From an uncultured Selenomonadales bacterium (GTDB lineage: Bacteria > Bacillota > Negativicutes > Selenomonadales > Selenomonadaceae), in contig CAMHCS010000016.1 of the NCBI GenBank assembly GCA_946183785.1, positions 1 to 64,000 on the forward strand: a DNA stretch of 64,000 bases, in the 5' to 3' direction. The position numbers were made by a program, and so were the translations under genes. The notes below the pieces were generated by a model, which saw only the letters and a program-made list of their open reading frames with translations, made no database searches and had not been told where the DNA came from. Position 1 is the first letter of the stretch; each line of letters starts with the position of its first letter. Below are positions 38,146 through 47,511 of the stretch, one piece after another.

Positions 38146-40521
38146 TTATTTGAGCTTCACGACCGTCGCGCCGAGGCCGCCCTCGTCCATGTCGGCGAAA
38201 GCGAAAGACCGGACGCTTTTGTGCGTCTTCAGATACTCATGAATGCCCTTGCGGAGCGCGCCTGTACCCTTGCCGTGAATCACCAGGATTTCCTTCAGTC
38301 CTGCGATCTGCGCATCGTCGATGAATTTAGCGACGAGCTGTTCTCCTTCGTCCACAAGGCAACCTCGAATATCAAGCTCCCGATGGACGGAGGACGTCTT
38401 TTCAAGCAGCGCGCCGGAAGCGACGACCGCACCGCTTCTCTTCTCCGGCTTTTCCTTTTTCGCGCGGCCGACGAAGCGGCAGGAATCCGCCTTGACAGTC
38501 GTAGTCATGCCGCCAATCTGCACAAAGATTTCCTTGCCCTTTGTTTCCAGCACGATTCCCTTTTGATCGAGCGGAACGACATATATCTCGTCGCCTGCAC
38601 GTAGTTTATCGGCGTCTACTTTTTCACGATAGGCGGGATTCGACGAAAAACCGGGGCGCGTTTCCTCCGCCATATCACGGAGTCTGCCGCGTGAGTCATG
38701 CATCGCCGCGTTTCGACTTTTCTCGTCCTGTTCCTTTGCCTGCGCCTTCAGGTTCTTGATAATTTCCTCGGCCTCGCGCCGCGTACGCCGCACGAGCGCC
38801 GCTCCCTCGCTTTTGGCGTTTTTCAGGATTTCCGTTTTTTTCCGCGCGACCTCGTCCTTCAGCTTCTGCCATTTTTCTTCCAGTTCCTTCGCCCGTGCGC
38901 TGCGCTCGGCGATTTCCGCGTTTTTCTGCTCGTAGAGAATTTTTTCCCGTTCCAACGCGCTGACGACTTTTTCAAACTGAGCATGGTCGGCACGTATCAG
39001 AGCCTCGGCGCGAAGCAATATCGACTTCGCAAGCCCGAGACGCGCGCCGATGGCGAACGCATTGCTGGCGCCGGGAATGCCAAGCAGCAGACGGTAAGTC
39101 GGGCGCAACGTCTCCGCATTGAACTCCACGCAGGCGTTTTCCACGCCATCCCGCGTATAGGCGAAGGTCTTCAGATCGGAATAATGGGTGGTGGCGACCA
39201 CGGAAGCGTCAATTTCCAACAACCGCTCCAAAATTGCCATCGCAAGCGCCGCCCCCTCCTCCGGGTCGGTGCCCGCACCAATCTCATCAAGCAGCAACAA
39301 GTCTTCCCGCTCTGCCTCGCCAAGAATTTTCACAATATGGCTCATGTGCGAGGAAAAGGTCGAAAGGCTTTGCTCGATACTCTGCTCGTCGCCGATATCA
39401 GCATATATCTCTCGGTAGACGGTCATTTCCGAGCCGACGGCAGCGGGGACAAACAGCCCCGACTGCGCCATCAGCGAAAGCAGCCCCAGCGTCTTCATGC
39501 TGACGGTCTTACCGCCGGTGTTCGGACCGGTGACGAGAAGCATGCGAAAATCGCCGCCCAGCGTCAAATCGATTGGCACGACCTTCTCATCCGGAATCAG
39601 CGGGTGCCGCGCTTTTTCGATATGCACGCGTCCCTCCCGGTTCATCTCCGGTCGCGAAGCGCGGAGCTTTCTCGCCAGCCGAGCCTTAGCGAAAGCGAAA
39701 TCCAGCCCCGCAAGAATCGAGAGATTTTCCGAGAGTACTTCGGCGTTTTTCCCGATGTCGGCGGACAAACCGCGTAAAATCCGCGCAACCTCCTGACGCT
39801 CGGACAGCGTCAGTTCCTTGATGTCGTTGTTCAGTGCGACGACTTCCATCGGCTCGATGAAAAGCGTCGCACCGGTGGCGGACTGGTCGTGCACGATCCC
39901 CGGCACCGACTGCCGATACTCCTGCTTGACGGGGATTACATAGCGATCCTCTCGCATAGTGACGATGGCGTCCTGAAGATATTTTTGCTGTGCCGTCGAG
40001 TGAATCATCGACGACAACGCATCTTTGATTTTCTGCTGCGAGGCGCGGATATTCCGGCGCAGTTTCGCCAATGTTATACTCGCGTCGTCGCGGAGGGAGC
40101 CGTGTTCATCGATGGCATTTTCGAGCCGGTTTTCCAGCTGTCCGAGGATTTCAAGTCCTCGCGCCCGCTCCTTCAGTGTCGGCGCCAGCTCCGGCGAAAG
40201 TTCTTTGAAAAACCTCTTTGCCTCCCGTGTTGCATAAAGTACGCTGACCACGTCGGCCAATTCTTCTATTTCCAACGTGGCGTCCATCGCCGCCTTTTTC
40301 AACGCGGCACGGATATCGCGAATCGCTCCGAGCGGCGGCGAGGATACCGACAACACGTCCCGTGCCTCCGCCGTCTCGCTGAGCCGATCCTCCACCTCGC
40401 CAAAATCCGAGGACGGCAACAGAGCCGCGGCGGTCTCCTTGCCGAGAAACGACCCAGCCTCCGCCGCCAGCAACGCAAGAATTTTTTCATATTCCAAAGT
40501 TTGCAGCGTTTCTTCTTTCAT
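38146..40521 (-). CDS. mutS2: Endonuclease MutS2
   Basis: A 791-residue protein. The MutS-like ATPase has GPNTGGKTVS (Walker A) and LLLDEIGAGTDP (Walker B), a long coiled region follows (about residues 500-620), and a C-terminal Smr nuclease domain ends it (ELDIRG, HGKGTGALRKGI). Mismatch-binding domains are absent, as usual. MutS2 suppresses recombination or rescues collided ribosomes depending on species. Confidence 0.95.
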   Translation of the reverse strand: MKEETLQTLEYEKILALLAAEAGSFLGKETAAALLPSSDFGEVEDRLSETAEARDVLSVSSPPLGAIRDIRAALKKAAMDATLEIEELADVVSVLYATREAKRFFKELSPELAPTLKERARGLEILGQLENRLENAIDEHGSLRDDASITLAKLRRNIRASQQKIKDALSSMIHSTAQQKYLQDAIVTMREDRYVIPVKQEYRQSVPGIVHDQSATGATLFIEPMEVVALNNDIKELTLSERQEVARILRGLSADIGKNAEVLSENLSILAGLDFAFAKARLARKLRASRPEMNREGRVHIEKARHPLIPDEKVVPIDLTLGGDFRMLLVTGPNTGGKTVSMKTLGLLSLMAQSGLFVPAAVGSEMTVYREIYADIGDEQSIEQSLSTFSSHMSHIVKILGEAEREDLLLLDEIGAGTDPEEGAALAMAILERLLEIDASVVATTHYSDLKTFAYTRDGVENACVEFNAETLRPTYRLLLGIPGASNAFAIGARLGLAKSILLRAEALIRADHAQFEKVVSALEREKILYEQKNAEIAERSARAKELEEKWQKLKDEVARKKTEILKNAKSEGAALVRRTRREAEEIIKNLKAQAKEQDEKSRNAAMHDSRGRLRDMAEETRPGFSSNPAYREKVDADKLRAGDEIYVVPLDQKGIVLETKGKEIFVQIGGMTTTVKADSCRFVGRAKKEKPEKRSGAVVASGALLEKTSSVHRELDIRGCLVDEGEQLVAKFIDDAQIAGLKEILVIHGKGTGALRKGIHEYLKTHKSVRSFAFADMDEGGLGATVVKLK

Positions 40522-40537
40522 AAACTATCCTTTACTG

Positions 40538-43042
40538 TTACAGCACGCCCCGGAAATAATGGCCGCGCGTAATCTCGCCGCCTTCGATCCGACGCGCCCG
40601 TTCCCTCTGCACTTCCGATAGCTCTTCGTCGTACAGCAGAAATTCCCGATATCCGCGCACGACCTCGCCGATTTCCTTTTCTGTCATATAGCGCCCATCG
40701 ATTCGCAGGCGGTCGATTCCCATCTGCGCAAACCGCCCTGCGCAGGACAGCGTGCTCAATATCTTCGAGTTCAAAATGTGCATTTGACAACCCGCATCAG
40801 TCACAACGGGAAAAAATGCGCCGGTACGATCTTTCAGGAAATAGCTGCCGCGAATACACGGCGCGGAACATACGCCACTTCCAACGTTTCCTATAAAACT
40901 CCCCGCCGCGCAGTACGCCGACACCATCAACTCTATGCGTCCGTGAACGATACATTCAAGCGGCAGCGCGCTCTTCGCCGCCAGCGCCTCTATCTGAGAA
41001 AAATTCAACTCCGGCGAAAGCGTCGCCCGTGAAAACCCGAGATCCGCAAGCTCCCGCACCGCCAAAGCGTTGTACGCCAGTAGCGAAAAATCGCTGACCG
41101 CGGGAATCGCCGTATATTCACGTACGATGCGGAGCGCGCCGAGGTGATGGACGTAAATCTCGTCGGCGGGCGCCTCCGAAAGCGCACGCAAAAGCGCCTC
41201 GACGGAGGGCAGGAAGCTTTCTCGCAAAATGCGCGGCGTCGCCAGCGATACGATCCGCCCCGCGCCTCGCAAAAATTCCCAAACTTCTTTGTATTCCTTC
41301 GGCGTAATCAGATGATGGTCGTAGGCGTCGCCGCCGTAGAGCACACCCTCCGCCCCGGCCTCCAAAGCCGCCCGTGCTTTTTCAAGCGTATCGGCATGAA
41401 CGATCAGCTTCGGCAACACGTTCCTTTTCCGTTGGAAACCTCCTGTTTTCTCCGTTTGCGCAGGCACAAACGCCCGCGCCGCCGTCTCCGCCCTTTTCTC
41501 TTTGAAACGCGTCAGCCGCGTCTCATCCAGTCGGGCTAGCGCCTCACGGCGCGTCTCGTTCATCACGCTCATCGGAACCATCACTGCGTCCTCGATTTCC
41601 GCATCGAGAGATTCCAACGTATACGCCGTCGTTCCCATGCGCTCCATCTGTTTTTCCAGCGTTTCCTGCGTCAGCGGTCTCTTTTCTGCCTGCGGACAGA
41701 TATACTCGGCCTGCGCCTCGCCCCGGACGCCATCCGCCTCTGCCGCCACGAAAAACGGCTCTCCCACTGCCGCCTTTACGACCAGCCGCACGAGAGTCCG
41801 ACGCTTGCCCGCGCCCGTATAGGATGCCCGCGCCTCTTCGGTCAGCGCTGCGTCATACACGCAAAAAACACGGTCGTGGGGATGCGCCGCCTTAGTAATC
41901 GGAAAAGTCACTTCGTCCCCCGCCGCACCGCGCGCGATCTCCCGCCCGCGCGCGTCCTTCAGCTCCCGCACCGTCTCCGTCACGCGCCCGCCGGTCTTCA
42001 CCCATACGTCCGCCTGATCTCCGACAGCCAGCGATTCCGTCAGCTTCACGCGCACACGTTTTTCCCCCGCGTCATAGGAAACGACGCGCCCGATGAGAAG
42101 GCCGCGATTGTTCGGCCGCCTGTCGCTCATCATTTCCTTTCCGGGATTTTTCAAAAGATACGCCGTCGTGAAATCGCGGTTGAAAATCTGCGCCAAGCGA
42201 CGGTTTGCCTCCCGGGCCGCCGCGCCGTCCGTTTCTCCCGAGAGCGCGCGGTCAATCGCGCCCCTATACGCTGACACGGCCACCGCCACGTACTCGGGCC
42301 GCTTCATGCGCCCTTCCAGCTTCAGCGAGGCGACGCCCGCCTCGATCAACTCCGGCAAAAGCTCAATCGTTTTCAGATCGCGGGGCGACAGCAGATATTT
42401 TCCCGCCGTGCCCCCCGTCGCGTCCTCGCCGTTCTCGTCCACCAACGCATAAGGCAGGCGACAGGGCTGGGCGCACCGCCCCCGGTTTCCCGACCGTCCG
42501 CCAATCATACTGCTCATCAGGCATTGACCGGAATAGCAAACGCAGAGCGCGCCGTGAGCGAAAACCTCGATTTCCGCGCGGCTCTCCGCACAAATCTTCC
42601 GTATCTCTTCCAAAGTCATTTCCCGCGACAGCACCACGCGGGAAAAACCCAAATCCTCCAACGCGCGGACGCCCGCAAGATTATGCACCGTCATCTGCGT
42701 GCTGGCATGCAGCGGAAGCCCCGGCGCGGCCTCCCGCGCCAAACGCGCGACGCCCAGGTCCTGCACCAAGACCGCGTCCGCCCCCGCTTCCTCCAAAAAG
42801 CGCAGATAATCAGCAAGACCGGAAAGCTCCGTATCGTCCACCGCCGTATTCACCGTGACGTGTACCGCGACGCCGCGAAGATGCGCGTACCGGATCGCCT
42901 CGCGCATCGCCGCCTCGTCGAAATTCTCCGCGTAGGCCCGCGCGCCGAAGTGATTTCCCGCCAGATATACCGCGTCCGCTCCGTTTTCCACTGCCGCCGC
43001 GAGCGCCTCCCGGCTGCCTGCCGGCGCCAAAAGCTCAACCAT
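40538..43042 (-). CDS. U32 family peptidase-like protein (long form)
   Basis: An 834-residue protein. The first U32 domain starts VELLAPAGSREAL and contains the cysteine cluster CVCYSGQC and RGRCAQPCRLPY. A collagenase-associated middle region follows and a second U32-like half ends the protein (HGRIELMVSAYC, GVCSAPC). Long U32 proteins such as E. coli RlhA act in rRNA hydroxylation rather than proteolysis, so an RNA-modifying role is plausible but unproven here. ATG 43042 was chosen for its GGGAG site. Confidence 0.88.
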   Translation of the reverse strand: MVELLAPAGSREALAAAVENGADAVYLAGNHFGARAYAENFDEAAMREAIRYAHLRGVAVHVTVNTAVDDTELSGLADYLRFLEEAGADAVLVQDLGVARLAREAAPGLPLHASTQMTVHNLAGVRALEDLGFSRVVLSREMTLEEIRKICAESRAEIEVFAHGALCVCYSGQCLMSSMIGGRSGNRGRCAQPCRLPYALVDENGEDATGGTAGKYLLSPRDLKTIELLPELIEAGVASLKLEGRMKRPEYVAVAVSAYRGAIDRALSGETDGAAAREANRRLAQIFNRDFTTAYLLKNPGKEMMSDRRPNNRGLLIGRVVSYDAGEKRVRVKLTESLAVGDQADVWVKTGGRVTETVRELKDARGREIARGAAGDEVTFPITKAAHPHDRVFCVYDAALTEEARASYTGAGKRRTLVRLVVKAAVGEPFFVAAEADGVRGEAQAEYICPQAEKRPLTQETLEKQMERMGTTAYTLESLDAEIEDAVMVPMSVMNETRREALARLDETRLTRFKEKRAETAARAFVPAQTEKTGGFQRKRNVLPKLIVHADTLEKARAALEAGAEGVLYGGDAYDHHLITPKEYKEVWEFLRGAGRIVSLATPRILRESFLPSVEALLRALSEAPADEIYVHHLGALRIVREYTAIPAVSDFSLLAYNALAVRELADLGFSRATLSPELNFSQIEALAAKSALPLECIVHGRIELMVSAYCAAGSFIGNVGSGVCSAPCIRGSYFLKDRTGAFFPVVTDAGCQMHILNSKILSTLSCAGRFAQMGIDRLRIDGRYMTEKEIGEVVRGYREFLLYDEELSEVQRERARRIEGGEITRGHYFRGVL

Positions 43043-43062
43043 GATTTTTCTCCCGTCCCAGT

Positions 43063-43284
43063 TCAATGCCGTTTCCGCTTTGCAGCGCGCTTCACCTTTT
43101 TTTCCCGTTCCTTTTCCCGCTTCGCTTTCTCCGCCTCAAAAGCCGCCTTTTCTTCCTCCAAGGCTTTCTTTCTCGCCCGGCTCTCGCGAAACAGGATAAC
43201 CAGCCCGATCGTCGAAAGCACCGCCGCCACTATGTACAGCGCCATATACTGAGGATCAAGCTCCATGCTGCCTAAAAAACTCAT
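43063..43284 (-). CDS. Small membrane-anchored basic protein
   Basis: A 73-residue protein with one membrane helix (about residues 13-33, LYIVAAVLSTIGLVILF) followed by a highly charged helix (RARKKALEEEKAAFEAEK) and a basic end RAAKRKRH. Unknown function. ATG 43284 follows AGGGAAG. It precedes the U32 gene and may be co-transcribed with it. Confidence 0.65.
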   Translation of the reverse strand: MSFLGSMELDPQYMALYIVAAVLSTIGLVILFRESRARKKALEEEKAAFEAEKAKREKEREKKVKRAAKRKRH

Positions 43285-43305
43285 TCTTTGCTTCCCTTTC
43301 TGCAC

Positions 43306-43330
43306 AAAAAGCCTTCCGCATGGAAGGCTT
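43306..43330 (-). terminator. Terminator of the trpS-scpA-scpB unit
   Basis: On the minus strand GAAGCCTTCC and GGAAGGCTT form a stem with a short loop followed by TTTTTG. Confidence 0.8.
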
Positions 43331-43339
43331 CCTAATAAG

Positions 43340-43897
43340 TTACTCCTGCTCGTCGTCCTCCCCGTCATAAGGCAGGGAAAGCTGCTCCATATCCGGTTCC
43401 GGCAAAATTGGCAAATCCTCCAGATTTTTCAACCCGAACGCCCGCAAAAACGTATCCGTCGTTCCGTACTGGATTGGCCTCCCAATCACGTTTTTGCGCC
43501 CGACCTCCCGCACCAGTTCCCGCGCCACGAGCTGCGCCAATACGCGCTCCGCATGCTGTACTCCGCGAATCTGCTCGATTTCCAGCTTCGTCACAGGCTG
43601 CTTGAACGCGATAATCGAAAGCGTTTCCATCGCTGCCCGCGACAATCTTCGGTTCGTTTCCTGAGAAAGACGCTCCACATAGGTGAAATGTTCAGGGCGA
43701 GTGACCATCTGCCACCCGCCGGCGGCCTCCTTCAACATCAAACCGCTGCCCCGCTCCGAAAGCTCGTCCCCAAGCGATGAAAGCAACCCCCGCAGCGTTT
43801 CCGCATCCGTCTCCAAAATCTCCAGAAGCTGCGTCTCCGTCAGCGGATCGCCGCCCGCGAACAGCACTGCTTCCAAAGCTCCCTTCAAATCCGCCAA
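43340..43897 (-). CDS. scpB: Segregation and condensation protein B
   Basis: A 185-residue protein with two winged-helix domains; EAVLFAGGDPLT and AALETLSIIAFKQPVTKLEIEQIRG-type sequence (here AMETLSIIAFKQPVT) are typical. With ScpA and SMC it forms bacterial condensin. The start is TTG 43897, three bases from the scpA stop, after a GAGG site. Confidence 0.93.
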   Translation of the reverse strand: MADLKGALEAVLFAGGDPLTETQLLEILETDAETLRGLLSSLGDELSERGSGLMLKEAAGGWQMVTRPEHFTYVERLSQETNRRLSRAAMETLSIIAFKQPVTKLEIEQIRGVQHAERVLAQLVARELVREVGRKNVIGRPIQYGTTDTFLRAFGLKNLEDLPILPEPDMEQLSLPYDGEDDEQE

Positions 43898-43900
43898 AAC

Positions 43901-44674
43901 TCAACCCTCATTTGCCGCCATCGCCAAACCCGGCGGTTCCACCGGCTCGCGCAATTCCACCCGAATCGGCCCGAAAAGTATCGGCTGCCGCACGACAATC
44001 ATTCTGCGTCGGATCAATTCGAGCAGCGCGAGGAACGTAGCCACCAGTTCGTCCCGCGTCCCCGAAAGAAATAAATCCCTAAACGCCGCCGTACCGTCCT
44101 CCGTCGCCAAAAGCCTCTCAATAATCATCTGCATTTGATCCTCAACCCGGTACTCCTCATGGGCTACAATGGCCTCGGGAATCGTCAGTTCGCGCTTCAC
44201 AGCAAGCACCGTCTGGAACGCTTCCCAAAGCTCTTTGACCGAAAGCCCCTGCGGCGGCGCGAAACGTACCGGAAGCTCTGTCGGCGCGCGACTGACATAG
44301 CGGCTCTCGTCCTCGGCGCGCTCTTCCATCACCAGGCTGACCTTTTTGTACCGTTGGTACTCGACGATACGCCGCACCAATTCCTCTCGGGGATCGACGT
44401 CTTCGTCCTCTTCCGTTTCCTTCGGCGCCTTCGGCAGCATCATGCGCGACTTGATCAAAAGAAGCGTCGCCGCCATGACCAGGAACTCGCTGGCCACCTC
44501 AATATCAAAACGGCGCATTTCCGCCAGATACGCCATGTACTGCTCCGTCAGCGCCGCAATCGGAATATCGTAAATGTCGATTTTATTGACTTGAATCAAA
44601 TGCAGCAAAAGCTCCATCGGCCCCTCGAAGGTCGCAAGCTTTACCTGATACTTTTCTCCGGTTCCCTCAGGCAA
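43901..44674 (-). CDS. scpA: Segregation and condensation protein A
   Basis: A 257-residue kleisin. The N-terminal FEGPMELLLHLIQVNKIDIYDIPIA block is nearly canonical (written here in two parts: FEGPMELLLHLI and KIDIYDIPIA). It bridges SMC heads with ScpB. The likely start is TTG 44674 inside the end of trpS, an eight-base overlap, suggesting coupling. Confidence 0.93.
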   Translation of the reverse strand: MPEGTGEKYQVKLATFEGPMELLLHLIQVNKIDIYDIPIAALTEQYMAYLAEMRRFDIEVASEFLVMAATLLLIKSRMMLPKAPKETEEDEDVDPREELVRRIVEYQRYKKVSLVMEERAEDESRYVSRAPTELPVRFAPPQGLSVKELWEAFQTVLAVKRELTIPEAIVAHEEYRVEDQMQMIIERLLATEDGTAAFRDLFLSGTRDELVATFLALLELIRRRMIVVRQPILFGPIRVELREPVEPPGLAMAANEG

Positions 44675-45659
44675 GGTGCATAACCTCGCGGACTTCTTCC
44701 ATCGTTTTCTCCGCGATTACCCGCGCCTTTTTCGCTCCTTCTTCGAGAATCTCCCGGATTCTCTCCGGCTTGTCCTTATACTCCTGCCGCCGCACGTGCA
44801 TATCGGTCATCGCGTCCACCATCTTTTCGGCGAGGCGCTTCTTGCACGCCACGCAGCCGATGCAGCCCTCGCGGCAATCCTTCTCGATTGAATCGACCTC
44901 TTCCGCGTTGAACAGCTTCTGGAACTTGAACGCCACACAGACCTCAGGGTGCCCTTTATCCGTCTTCTTGATCCTCGCCGGATCGGTCACGATCATTCGC
45001 ACCCGCTCACGAAGCTCGTCCGGGCTCGCCGCAAACGGAATCGTATTTCCGTAGGACTTCGACATCTTCCGCCCGTCGATCCCCGGCAGCACCGCCGCAC
45101 GGCTCATCAACCCCTGCGGCTCTACGAAGACGTCCTTGCCATACATCAGATTGAACCGACGTACAATCTCCCGCGCCAGTTCCAAATGGGGGTTCTGGTC
45201 CTCGCCCACCGGCACCCAGCCTGCCTTGTAAAGCACGATATCCGCCGTCATCAACTCAGGGTAGCCGAGGAAACCATACGTGTTGATATCCTTGCCCTGC
45301 TCGCCGAGATTCTGCAGTTTGTCCTTGTATGTCGGCACCCGCTCCAGCCAAGACAACGGCGTCATCATCGAAAGCAGCAGATGAAGCTCCGAATGCTCCT
45401 TGACATGCGACTGCACGAAGATGATGTTCTTCTCCGGATCGAGCCCCGCCGACAGCCAATCCAGCATCATATCGTGAATATATCCAGGCAGCTTGCTTGT
45501 GTCCGCGTACGCGCTGGTCAGCGCGTGAAGATCGGCAATCGCGAAAATGCAGTCGTATTCGTCCTGCAGCTTCACCCAGTTTTCCAAAGCGCCCATATAA
45601 TTGCCGAGGTGAAACTTCCCTGACGGCTGCATTGCGCTGAAAATACGTCCCTTGCTCAT
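44667..45659 (-). CDS. trpS: Tryptophanyl-tRNA synthetase
   Basis: A 330-residue class I synthetase. The HIGH-like motif is in PSGKFHLGNYMGAL and the KMSKS loop is intact in GRKMSKSYGNT. An insert after the catalytic core holds four Cys (CREGCIGCVACKK), possibly a metal site. No T-box leader is present. It leads the trpS-scpA-scpB transcript from a strong promoter. Confidence 0.95.
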   Translation of the reverse strand: MSKGRIFSAMQPSGKFHLGNYMGALENWVKLQDEYDCIFAIADLHALTSAYADTSKLPGYIHDMMLDWLSAGLDPEKNIIFVQSHVKEHSELHLLLSMMTPLSWLERVPTYKDKLQNLGEQGKDINTYGFLGYPELMTADIVLYKAGWVPVGEDQNPHLELAREIVRRFNLMYGKDVFVEPQGLMSRAAVLPGIDGRKMSKSYGNTIPFAASPDELRERVRMIVTDPARIKKTDKGHPEVCVAFKFQKLFNAEEVDSIEKDCREGCIGCVACKKRLAEKMVDAMTDMHVRRQEYKDKPERIREILEEGAKKARVIAEKTMEEVREVMHLA

Positions 45660-45730
45660 AAAACTTCGAGCTCCTTTTCTTTTTCAAAATCCCCGCCGAA
45701 AAATGACGGCAAAAATACACATATAGTAGA

Positions 45731-45759
45731 ATGATAAAACGAAACGGCGGGTTTGTCAA
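45731..45759 (-). promoter_or_regulatory. Strong promoter of trpS-scpA-scpB
   Basis: On the minus strand a perfect TTGACA (45754-45759) is followed by a 17-base spacer and TATCAT (45731-45736). The start codon is about 70 bases downstream. Confidence 0.8.
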
Positions 45760-45795
45760 TTTCGGCACGCCCCCGCTTCACGAAAAAAGTCCCGC

Positions 45796-45825
45796 TTGAC
45801 AGAGTTCCTTCTCGGCGGTTATAAT
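45796..45825 (+). promoter_or_regulatory. Consensus promoter of the riboswitch-transporter unit
   Basis: A perfect TTGACA (45796-45801), an 18-base spacer and a perfect TATAAT (45820-45825). The predicted start is near 45832, just before the riboswitch. Confidence 0.88.
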
Positions 45826-45844
45826 CGAATCGTAAAAGCCGAAT

Positions 45845-45946
45845 AGGTTTTGCACGGCTGACGGATTAGTGGAATCGACCACGTGTCGCGCAAAGCTGAG
45901 ATGAGCCGACCGTCTGGGCAGAGAGGAATTGCCCGGGCGTTTTTTA
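45845..45946 (+). promoter_or_regulatory. Likely ZTP (pfl) riboswitch with expression-platform terminator
   Basis: The leader holds a GGCTGACGG segment, a short hairpin GTGG/CCAC, GTGTCGCG and then the conserved 3' block CCGTCTGGGCA (45910-45920), the hallmark of ZTP/ZMP riboswitches. The same block pairs with TGCCCGGGCG (45930-45939) followed by six T residues, so aptamer and terminator are mutually exclusive. ZTP signals folate one-carbon shortage; binding should allow transcription of the downstream transporter. A covariance search was not possible; the 5' half is recognised less surely than the 3' block. Confidence 0.75.
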
Positions 45947-45992
45947 TTTCCCGGATACAACCTCTCGGGTTAAACCACAGGAGGGGTTCGTC

Positions 45993-47219
45993 ATGAGAAA
46001 TCGTTGGTTGATTGCATTATCCGCCGTCGGGATACATATTTCCATAGGCAGCGTCTACGCCTGGAGCGTATTGACGCGCCCGATCATGGAGGCCGTCGAC
46101 GCTTCCCTGCGAGACGTCACATGGGCGTTTTCCGTCGCTATTTTGTTCCTCGGCACGTCCGCCGGATTTCTCGGCAACTTCGTCGAACGCAGCGGCCCGA
46201 AAAAGAGCGGTCTGATTTCCATGCTGCTTTTCGGCGTCGGCATGCTGGGCACCGCATTCGCCATCTCGCAGCAAAGTCTCGCGCTGCTCTATCTGTTCTA
46301 CGGCGTGATCGGCGGTATCGGTCTCGGCGTCGGTTACATTACCCCGGTTTCCACACTGGTCAAATATTTCCCCAAGCATCGCGGCTTTGCCACCGGCATG
46401 GCCATCATGGGCTTCGGCTTCGCCGCGCTGATTGCCGGCCCCGTCATGCAATACCTGGCGGCGGCGTACGGCCTGAGTTATGCCTTCATCATTCCCGGCG
46501 TCGTCTACATGGTCGTCATGGGCGCCTCTGCCCTCTATCTGAAGCCTCCGGCGAAAACCGCTCCCGTCCCGTCGGAAAAGCATGTGGGAACAGTTCCCAC
46601 CGTCGAAGGTCTCTCCACGGAAGAAGCGGTGCGGACTTGGCAATTCGCTGCCCTCTGGTCGATTTTCTTCATCAATATCACCTGCGGCATCAGCCTGCTC
46701 GCCGTAGCCTCGCCTATGGCGCAGGAAACCTGCGGCATGACGGCAGGCGAGGCAGCAAGCCTCGTCGGCGTCATCGGCCTCATTAACGGGCTCGGGCGTA
46801 TCGCCTGGTCCACCGTGTCCGACTACATAGGCAGGGGCGCGACTTACGCGCTGTTCTTCCTGATTGAAATCGGCGCCTTCATCGCGTTGGCGGACGCGAA
46901 ATCACCGGGGCTGTTCCAATTCCTGACGCTACTGATTATCAGCTGCTACGGCGGCGGTTTTTCCTGTATGCCCGCCTATCTCAGCGATATCTTCGGCGTC
47001 CGCTGCCTCAGCGCCATCCACGGCCGCGTCCTGACCGCCTGGGGGCTTGCCGGCATCGCTGGTCCTACCCTCGTGTCTTTGCTCCACGATCAGGGGTACG
47101 GCTACGCGGTAACGCTCTATCTCTTCGCGGGACTCTTCTTCGTAAATCTCGTCATCGCACTGGTGCTCTGGCGCAGCCGCCGGACGCGCACCGTATGGCA
47201 GCCCGTGCCGGAAGTGTAA
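45993..47219 (+). CDS. MFS transporter, oxalate/formate antiporter (OFA) family
   Basis: A 408-residue protein with 12 predicted membrane helices. The start, RNRWLIALSAVGIHISIGSVYAWSV, is typical of OFA-family (OxlT/YhjX) proteins (shown here by IHISIGSVYAWSV), and GIGLGVGYITP and KYFPKHRGFATGM are family motifs. The substrate is likely a small carboxylate; control by a ZTP riboswitch makes a link to formate or one-carbon supply attractive (inference). ATG follows AGGAGGGG. It is the last gene before the accessory island. Confidence 0.88.
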   Translation: MRNRWLIALSAVGIHISIGSVYAWSVLTRPIMEAVDASLRDVTWAFSVAILFLGTSAGFLGNFVERSGPKKSGLISMLLFGVGMLGTAFAISQQSLALLYLFYGVIGGIGLGVGYITPVSTLVKYFPKHRGFATGMAIMGFGFAALIAGPVMQYLAAAYGLSYAFIIPGVVYMVVMGASALYLKPPAKTAPVPSEKHVGTVPTVEGLSTEEAVRTWQFAALWSIFFINITCGISLLAVASPMAQETCGMTAGEAASLVGVIGLINGLGRIAWSTVSDYIGRGATYALFFLIEIGAFIALADAKSPGLFQFLTLLIISCYGGGFSCMPAYLSDIFGVRCLSAIHGRVLTAWGLAGIAGPTLVSLLHDQGYGYAVTLYLFAGLFFVNLVIALVLWRSRRTRTVWQPVPEV

Positions 47220-47233
47220 TAATTGTTTCCAAT

Positions 47234-47268
47234 AATAGGCCCTCCCTTTTTTGTGGGAGGGCCTATTT
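47234..47268 (+). terminator. Terminator of the MFS transporter gene
   Basis: A perfect 13-bp stem (AATAGGCCCTCCC, 47234-47246, with 47255-47267) encloses a T-rich loop. It is nearly symmetric and could work in both directions. Confidence 0.8.
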
Positions 47269-47343
47269 GCTCATACTGGCACTTCAGTATCACACTGGTA
47301 ACACGAGAAGAAAGCACGGACGAAAAGACAAAACTTTTACACT

Positions 47344-47511
47344 TTAAGGAATCACTGATTAAGTCAATTCGTGCATCTGGCGAGAGATTTTTTCGACTGT
47401 CTAGGAAAAGCCCTCGAAGGCGTAGCATCGCTACGTCGAGAGGGATTTGACGACGGCAGTCGGAAAAAGATCCGGCAGAGGCGCGGAGGGACTTATTCAG
47501 TGGTTCCTTAA
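47344..47511. mobile_element. MITE-like fold-back element, copy 2
   Basis: A 168-bp element with 22-base terminal inverted repeats (47344-47365 and 47490-47511), the same length as copy 1 and inverted relative to it. The inner arms CCCTC (47411-47415) and GAGGG (47440-47444) pair, although copy 1 has different, equally complementary bases there. It marks the edge between the dense chromosome and the gene-poor island. Confidence 0.75.

Noticed and set aside
45660-45780. T-box leader before trpS
   Set aside because: The leader is only about 70 bases and has no T-box sequence or terminator.
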